A DNA stretch of 64,000 bases from NCBI GenBank assembly GCA_963691655.1, contig OY829330.1:2914001-2978000 (forward strand), read 5' to 3'. A program made the position numbers and the translations under genes. A model generated the notes under the pieces. That model did no database searches and was not told the origin of the DNA. It saw only the letters and a list, made by a program, of their open reading frames with translations. Positions 57,801 to 64,000 of the stretch are shown here, one piece after another (the stretch's first letter is position 1; each line of letters starts with the position of its first letter). This stretch comes from Toxonevra muliebris. Taxonomy: Eukaryota; Arthropoda; Insecta; Diptera; Pallopteridae.

Positions 57801-60800
57801 TCGCCTAAATCACCCTGCTTGCGCAACGCTGCCGCCATGCGTAAGAGTGCAGCACGATGAAGCGAGGAATTGAGATCTCCCAATTGTAATGAACGTGACA
57901 AATCATATGCTTTTGAGGCATATGTAGCGCTTTTATCATTATCCTGTAAACGACCGAATAGTTCAGAAAGTGCTACATACACTTGTAATTCTAACGAGGG
58001 ATCACCAATGGATGTTGCAATCTTATGGGCACCCTGCAGACCTTCGAGGGCACGCGAAAACCCTCCCATCTCCAAGTATACACAAGCCACAGTAAGGTGC
58101 ACCAAACCGCCAGTACGACACTGTGTACCACATTCGTTGTACAATGAATGACGCGCATAACTGAGTGCACGCTCTAAACCTCCTAAACGCTCATGGGCAC
58201 GCGCCAAATTTAAATACGTCTCAGCGCGCATATTCGGCGAATCAAGTTCTTCGGAAATGCCCAATTGTCGATGGCTAAATTCGATCGCCTCGCGATATTT
58301 ACCCCAGTCCATGTGTGCCTGATACAGATATCCCAAGAGCTGAAAGCAATCTTCTCGTCTACCAGTTGCCTTGAGTGCGCTTCGCCAAGTACGAACAGCT
58401 GCATTTTGATTATGCTGCTCGTAAAGACGAAGGCCACGTTCTATCTGCAAATATGGTAGAGATGGACAACATACTTAAGTAAATGTTCAACTTTTCTTAA
58501 CATTTAAATATCAACTTTTAACCTTTCTTCTTGCCATATATTGCTTGAGACTGCGCTGGCACGCTAAAAAGCAATTCATGACGGAATTTCGTGATCTGGA
58601 AAAACCATGTCGTGCCCATAATGATGTACCATCTGGGCTGGATCCATAACCAGCAAGTCTCGAATAGCTTTCGTCCAATTGGCAAATATCTACAATTTGA
58701 AAATTTTTAATATTCACAGCGGTCTTCGATGTGACGCTATTCAATTTAAACAAACCATTCGAATTTTCCAACAAATAACGTGAACCATCCGGAGAAGCTA
58801 ACAGATGAGTGGCTGATAAATTGTGACTGTGAGGTATACTGCAAAAGATGGAAACAAAAATTTTAGGCAACATAGGTAAATATAATAAAATATATATTTA
58901 ACTGGTTTAAATGGGACTTAGCAAGAAGTATTTTATCAAGAAAAAAATACAGTTAAAAATTAAAATTTTATTACTAATATGAAAAAAATTCTTGGTTGCA
59001 CCATATTTAACTAGCACAAAATTCATTTTAAAGGGTGCCGTGAATAAGAAGGTCCAAAAAAATTGTTTTTTTGTTGCCTAAATCGATTCAATATTCAAGA
59101 ATATACAATATTTACCAAGTTCAGCTGATGGCCTATGTTGCTGGTTCTGCTTCCTTTATTTGTACAATAATTTGATATTGTATAAATTTTAATAAACAAA
59201 TAAATAAAATTTACAAAATTACAGAAACCAATTCTAAATATTTTCAAAAATACGAAGCATTAACGGTTAGCTTTGCTCAGATTCTTGGTGCAATTGAAAA
59301 CTTTGAAGTGCGTTTTCTCCAGTTTTTATTTTGACGAATTTTCTATTTTGTATTGTATATATGACAATATGTAGACAATGTAAAATATAGTGCTCTTGAT
59401 ACCCGTTTACCCGGGTTGTACCCGGATACCCGGGGGTTTCGGGTATTACCCTGATACTATTATTACGCGTACCCGTTTTTCTCGGGTCCCTCACATTTTT
59501 TCGTATACCCGCAAGTTTTTGGGTACCCTTTGCCAATAGATTGCCTGAAAAACTTAAAAAATTGAAAGACTACAAAATCTACTGTACATACAGTATGGAG
59601 CATAAATGAGCCAATGTTGTATGGAAATGAAACAAATTTTAATTTTTAAAAAATGCATTAAAGTAAAACGAAAATAAATGAAAAATCTAGTTCATTAAAT
59701 ATATTTATTACATAAAATATGAATTCATTAGTATTAAAAAAAAAATAAAAAAAATTAAATTAAAATTTAATAGTATTGACTCATTTTTGCACCAGGCGAA
59801 AATGTAGTCCAATTTAGTACTTAGTCCAGTAACCTCGAGCTTTTTTTAACAAATGTATACGACTTGGCATTGATTGATACAACTTCATAGTATATTCACT
59901 GGAAATATTCCTCCATTCCACCTGCACGCGCTCCCACAGCTCTTTTATTCCACGGGGAGGTTCTGTATAGTTGGCGAGCTGTTTTTTGAGATACGCCCAG
60001 CAATTCCAATGGGATTTAGGTCAGGGCTTTGTGCTGGCCAACTCATTACCCTAAATTTTTGATGACTAACCCATTCTTTTACTATTTTTGCCGTATGCTT
60101 GGGATCGTGGTCATGCTGAAACATGACTTGTTCGGCTGGTCTCCCCATTTTTTGCAGTGCTGCTGTGATATTGTCCATCAAAATGCTCAAATAATCTTAT
60201 TTGCGCATTATACCTTCTATTTATACTTCTGGCCAAATGATCCAAAAAATAAAAAATTTTAGATACAAAATATTGTAAAAATATTTGTTTGTATTTACTT
60301 ACCGATTGCCAATCCTCAATACTCCATGACTCATATTTGGACATAAAATCTTTGCGTTGTTTTAGATTTTTTGATGAAAACTTTGGCGTTTTTTTCTTAG
60401 TAAATGCTTTTAATTCCACACTTTTGAGTGCTCTTTGCACAGTCCATTGACTAACGTTTTCTTTCACAAGTTTAGTTGCCTCTTTAGTGCTCTGAATCTT
60501 GTCAGCAATGAAAATTCGACCAATATTTCGTGCTTCTGAAGACGTTATTTTCCTGGGTCTTCCCTTAATTGGCATGAGGATTTGCGCTCAATCATTCGCA
60601 TTTGCTTTTTTAATAATTCTGGATGCAGATCGTTGGCTAATATTCATTTTTTTTTTAGCAATTTCTCGGCTTGATTTGCCTTTAATAGCTTCAGCAATAA
60701 CTAATTTTTTTAACGAGGCGCTAATGCGTTTCATTGCAATTTTTTTTATTACCACTGTACCACGAGTCTAAAGAATAACTAAAAATTATTTCAAATATTT

Positions 60801-62786
60801 TTCTGGTGAAACCGAGTGAAAAAAGTACAGTAATTTGAAAAAAATTTAGCTGGTGCAAAATTGAGCCAATGCACTTTGAATATTTTCATTGGTGGGAAAA
60901 AGACAACAAGCCCTAAGCAAACAAAATTCCATAACAGTTAAATCGTACACATATCATGAACATTTATTTTATAATTTTTTTCTTTTTGAACTGAAAAAAA
61001 TGTATATTAACTTTTTTTAAATTTTTATGAAACATTGGCTCATTATGCACCATACTGTAAATATATTTGTTGTATTTAGTTTATTTAACTAGCATATTTT
61101 CTTTATGAAAAAACAAATATAAAAAAAAACCAAACTACTCGCTGGTGTTTATTTTGTTATTTGTGTATGCAGATAATTCGTTAGACAATTCTGAGAAATG
61201 CGGTTACTCATGTTTTCTCTTTCTCTCATATGTTTTTTACTCCCCCTTAAGCAATGATTAAAACAACCAGGGACCGAAAATAACTGTTATTTTCCATTTT
61301 TCACCTCAAAAAGTCACCCAGAAAAAATTGCCGTGGGGGATTTTCAAGTGTACGGTTGTGATCCTCACGGACTAAATTTCACTAATATCGTATGACTTTT
61401 AAATTTATGATAGCAATTCTTTAAAATTAAAATACGTAGGATTTTAGGTAATTCAATTTAGTTTATTGAGAAAACATCCAGTTACGTTTGAACTGGTAAA
61501 TACGTTTTTAGTGTACAACAAAACGAAAACAACAAAATTTTTTTAACTTTAAATGTAACACCGGAGATGCATGGTGTTAGTACTCATTGAGAGCTTTTCA
61601 ACGGTATGCAATACATTGAGATCCTCTTCATTCCATTATATGACCTTTGCTCGTATGTATATAGTATATGGGTGCGAACTGGAGTACAAAATTGGCCATA
61701 ACTTCGAATCTAGACATCGGCCATACAAAGTACAATACATTTTTGAAAAATGCACGAAGAGACCTTTCTCATGATATGAGAACTTTTTAATTTACTTTAC
61801 TTTCATATATCATACCCCGGCGCGGATGAGCTGAATCGAATAACATATTTTTTTTTTTTTAATTGCTCAAGCCGTTCGCTTCCAAACCATTCATTTTCGT
61901 CCAAAAATTAAAAGTCATAAAATAACAGCTATTTTTAGCCAAAAATCATAAAAGTCAATAATTTTCCGAGGTCGATTTCTTACTTGAATGGCATACATAA
62001 CAAAAAAACTTTAAGTTTTGGTTAAATCATTGGTTCACATTATGCACATGGTTGTAACAAACGCCTTTGAAGATCTCGTTTATCAATGTCTAAAAATTTT
62101 TCTGGCTTTTCAAATTTTTCTATTTTATTTACATATTGTGCTGATACCAATGGGTTAATACTTTTTTATATTTACTTCTGAAATATCAAATGTTTTGGGA
62201 GAAGAGAATAATTTTAAAATTTGCCAGACGTCAGTGAACAAAAAAGAGGGCGTCACTTCTATTTATTTCACTTTATGTATTTCACTATGGTATGTAGAAG
62301 GCAAGCAATTTTCGGGTACCCGATTTCAAGTATTACACGTAATTTTCGGGTACCCGCTGACCGAAATGCCCGGGTACCCGTGAGATCAAGTAATACACGC
62401 ATTTTCGGGTACCCGAGCATTAGTATGTGCGGGTATTACCCGACGGGTATCAGGAGCAGTAGTAAAATATATAGGCAATGTTTCTAGTCTATGTAAAACA
62501 ATGTAAAATTTTTCATCAGGAATACAAATTTAAACAAAAAGAGAAAAAAATAAAGCCTGTTGAAATTATACAGATTTTGTATAATTATACAGAAAGTGGC
62601 AATACTGAAAATACATATACTTTCAGAAGAGTTATTCACAGAATGCGCGGGTTTGACTGAAAACCAAAACTGAAAAGTATACAGGAACATGTTCTCAAAT
62701 TGGTGAATTAAATTAAATAATTTAAAGTTTTATAATATGTTAGCTTACCTAAGAAGGTCTTTTGATGTTATGCTCTCCCATGACAT
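54832..62786 (-). CDS. rapsyn (CG1909 orthologue): Rapsyn (43-kDa receptor-associated protein of the synapse), complete, seven coding exons
   Basis: Cytoplasmic scaffold that clusters postsynaptic receptors in vertebrates. Exons in coding order: 62786-62749, 58838-58523, 58444-57782, 57398-57300, 56349-56158, 55526-55327, 55267-54832. All introns are GT-AG and every phase matches, giving 1,944 nt and 647 residues. Residues 119-436 carry the TPR array (starts IERGLRLYEQHN; ETYLNLARAHERLGGLERAL; LAAL-type repeats; DRAFRQYEQAMGTSAALGDR). Residues 477-523 are a RING-H2: C477-C480, C496-x-H498, H501, C504, C520-C523, all present. A 124-residue Ser/Asn/Leu-rich tail follows. The first 118 residues (MSWESITSKDLL, then SIPHSHNLSATHLLASPDGS) replace the short myristoylated N-terminus of vertebrate rapsyn (about 412 aa). 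The ATG at 62784-62786 has an in-frame TAA just upstream. Confidence 0.93.
55662..56032. mobile_element. MITE in rapsyn intron 5
   Basis: Inverted ends CAACCTAAACAAGTGCGTAA (about 55665) and its complement TTACGCACTTGTTTAGGTTG (about 56010-56029), with a second inverted block TGACTGAAATA / TATTTCAGTCA further in. About 370 bp, no coding content, lying wholly inside the intron between the last TPR exon and the RING exon. Confidence 0.7.
56535..56615. repeat. Short hairpin in rapsyn intron 4
   Basis: CATTCAGAAGACACACA and TGTGTGTCTTTTGAATG pair over about 17 bp (one mismatch) around an 18-base loop. It may be a MITE tip or a simple palindrome; the rest of the intron shows nothing. Confidence 0.5.
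59591..61057 (-). mobile_element. Tc1-like transposon nested in the hAT-type element
   Basis: Ends CAGTATGGAGCATAAATGAG (59591) and (complement of 61057) CAGTATGGTGCATAATGAGC, each beside a TA. 1,467 bp. The minus-strand transposase has N-terminal helix-turn-helix pieces (60735-60600), GRPRKITSSEARNIGRIF from 60560, WSIEDWQS near 60310, then a disrupted first-Asp region. The second Asp is in QHDHDPKHTAKIVKEWV (about 60130-60070), followed by SWPAQSPDLNPIG; the block after it is frameshifted. Inactive. Confidence 0.85.
61100..61262 (-). repeat. Dispersed repeat B, copy 3 (partial, inverted)
   Basis: Complement of the 33920-34070 part: AAGCAATGATT, CATGAGTAACCGCATTTCTC-type junction, GAATTATCTGCATACACAAA and GTAGTTTGGTT. 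It has the empty MITE site. Confidence 0.7.
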
Positions 62787-62837
62787 GACTCCTTAGTCAA
62801 TATCTAAAAATAATTGAATTAAAATTACTTTATTTTC

Positions 62838-62849
62838 AGCTATTTATAT
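62838..62849 (-). promoter_or_regulatory. Possible TATA box of rapsyn
   Basis: The minus strand reads TATATAAATAG about 60 bases before the start codon, so a transcript would begin near 62815 with a roughly 30-base leader. The alternative is an upstream non-coding exon joined at the TTATTTTTAG acceptor-like site near 62806. Confidence 0.35.
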
Positions 62850-62904
62850 ACATACATTAAGGTGCCTCACGAAAAAAGTTGGTGGTACCCCCTTCTTTAC
62901 CTTA

Positions 62905-63345
62905 ACCCTCTAACCCGTAAGACCGCCTTGAGGCAGCCTTCACTCTATTTTAATTAATGGACAAGTGCAAATTTATTTTTTTTTTTAAGTAATTGGCAGA
63001 CGTGAAGAAAGAATAAACATACAATTTGTGGTCAGTTTGCTCTTTCTGCGATCACACGATTGCTGTTTATTTTGTTATTTTTATGTGTACAAAGTGTTGT
63101 TTTGTGACGAAAAATTATCGCGCATCTAAGTTTTATATAAAAATCTTAAAAAAACTAAAAAAAAAAATATTTCTAAGTCTCCTCATATACTATCGTATAA
63201 TCATAATTTCGTATAATTTTGTATGAAAAATGAGAATTTATGACAAATGAGAGGATACAACACTAAATAAGACACTTTGTGAATTGCCAAAATATATCTT
63301 TATTTTTTGGCTTAAACCTGCAAGGACGCCTCAGGGCAGCCTTTT
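62905..63345. repeat. Pair of direct repeats, piggyBac-end-like
   Basis: CTTAACCCTCTAACCCGTAAGACCGCC (62913) and CTTAAACCTGCAAGGACGCC (63311) are followed by GAGGCAGCCTT and CAGGGCAGCCTT in the same orientation. The first resembles a TTAA-CCCT piggyBac end but has no inverted partner. Confidence 0.3.
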
Positions 63346-63402
63346 GATTTTCTCACCTAACTGCTAAACTCAAAAACTAATCGAAAAAATGGACTTCATA
63401 TT

Positions 63403-64000
63403 GGCCCTTATTATGAACTGCGTTCGATCTTCGACTGTAGTCGAATGCCCTGATCGAATGAATTTGAGTTTGGTATTATGACGGGCTTTCGACAGAGAAT
63501 AGCGTTATTGTGAATTTCGCTCATTTTGGGTTGTTCACGGTATGACGTACGGTATGTTTCCATCAGCTGATCGTCATTTTGAAAAACAAACGATTCGTTT
63601 AAAAATGAAGTAGAAAAAATAAGGACAAAATAGTTATGACTACAACGAAATAATAGTTCAACAATTCATCGGAAGAGGATGAGAGATTGATGGAACTGGC
63701 CAGAAGTAGAAAACGATTAAGTGTAGCCTTTTGAACAAGTTTTGGCATCTACAAATTTGTGTACAGATTGCAACAGAACTTTCGACTGTTCAAGGAGGCG
63801 TTTGTGGACTTGATGACTACTATAGATGAACTGTTCAAGCAATGCAAATGAGCAAGATCAATTCCAAAAATATTAAAATTGGCAGCAGTTTTGCGATTTT
63901 GTGCTTAGAGATCACTCCAACTAAGCATTGGGAAAGAGAATACTCTTGGACTTGCACAGCCCAGGGTGTCTGTGGTATTATCATTGTATTAGATGTCCTG
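63403..64000 (+). mobile_element. PIF/Harbinger transposon, 5' part (runs off right edge), transposase decayed
   Basis: The terminus GGCCCTTATTATGA is at 63403. From about 63690 the plus strand reads MELARSRKR, then after a frameshift FRLFKEAFVDLMTTIDELF, ARSIPKILKLAAVLRFCA and SIGKENTLGLAQPRVSVVLS, the helix-turn-helix and start of the Harbinger nuclease. In-frame stops at about 63850, 63907 and 63991 make it a pseudogene. The same terminus occurs at 14852. Confidence 0.8.

Larger units (their letters stand above)
59388..62461. mobile_element. hAT-type element in rapsyn intron 1, carrying a nested Tc1-like element
   Basis: Ends TAGTGCTCTTGATACCCG and (complement of the right end) TACTGCTCCTGATACCCG, flanked by a perfect 8-bp duplication GTAAAATA (59380-59387 and 62462-62469). 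Subterminal GGGTACCC / CGGGTA repeats lie at 59400-59530 and 62310-62440. Without the Tc1 insert it is about 1.6 kb, with no hAT transposase motif seen, so it is non-autonomous. A partial inverted copy of dispersed repeat B lies inside at 61100-61262. Confidence 0.85.

Noticed and set aside
57870..58459. Plus-strand frames of 64-93 codons
   Set aside because: Antisense shadows of the TPR exon of rapsyn.
1..64000. CRISPR array, bacterial operons or phage
   Set aside because: No regularly spaced short repeats; introns, SINEs and nuclear TEs show a eukaryotic genome.

Overview
This is a eukaryotic window, almost certainly from a higher fly (Diptera, Brachycera). Two nuclear genes with fly-type structure sit at its ends, both on the minus strand. 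On the left is the N-terminal coding exon of the onecut (HNF6-like) homeodomain gene, cut by the window edge. On the right is a complete seven-exon gene for rapsyn, the receptor-clustering scaffold with TPR repeats and a RING-H2 domain. In Drosophila both orthologues lie on the small fourth (dot) chromosome, Muller element F (recalled knowledge), so this looks like a Muller F-derived segment. The TE mix and the AT-rich background would fit a tephritid-like fly, but the sequence alone does not prove the family.

Between the two genes (about 1.55-54.5 kb) I recognise no confident host gene. The interval is a graveyard of nested transposable elements: LINE fragments (RT/RNase H at 2.5-3.4 kb and 11.7-12.9 kb; ORF1/ORF2 at 29-31 kb and 33 kb; a nearly full ORF2 remnant at 34.4-36.4 kb), BEL/Pao pieces (5.9-8.0 kb), a gypsy remnant (9.5-11.6 kb), a mariner copy (8.0-8.9 kb), several Tc1-like elements, a miniature piggyBac (26.2-27.1 kb), hAT pieces and hAT-type non-autonomous elements, PIF/Harbinger fragments and MITEs, and two kinds of tRNA-derived SINE. 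Several nestings resolve exactly from target-site duplications: a SINE inside a Tc1 element (15.5-17.3 kb), a foldback MITE inside the gypsy remnant (10.9-11.5 kb), and a double MITE inside a dispersed repeat (19.8-21.7 kb) whose empty site occurs twice elsewhere in the window.

At 40.78-44.22 kb a 1,716-bp unit is tandemly duplicated with only one difference seen. It is either a very recent duplication or an assembly artefact. A stretch at 38-40.3 kb lacks recognisable TE sequence and holds short hydrophobic minus-strand reading frames that I can only flag.

The rapsyn gene (62.79 to 54.83 kb) is rebuilt from seven coding exons whose phases all agree, giving 647 residues. Its 3.9-kb first intron contains a hAT-type element with an 8-bp target duplication, which itself carries a Tc1-like element; intron 5 carries a MITE. 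Ninety bases past the rapsyn stop codon, on the same strand and ahead of an AATAAA signal, is a self-contained 67-codon reading frame of unknown function that could be a second cistron. The right edge is the start of a decayed PIF/Harbinger transposon.
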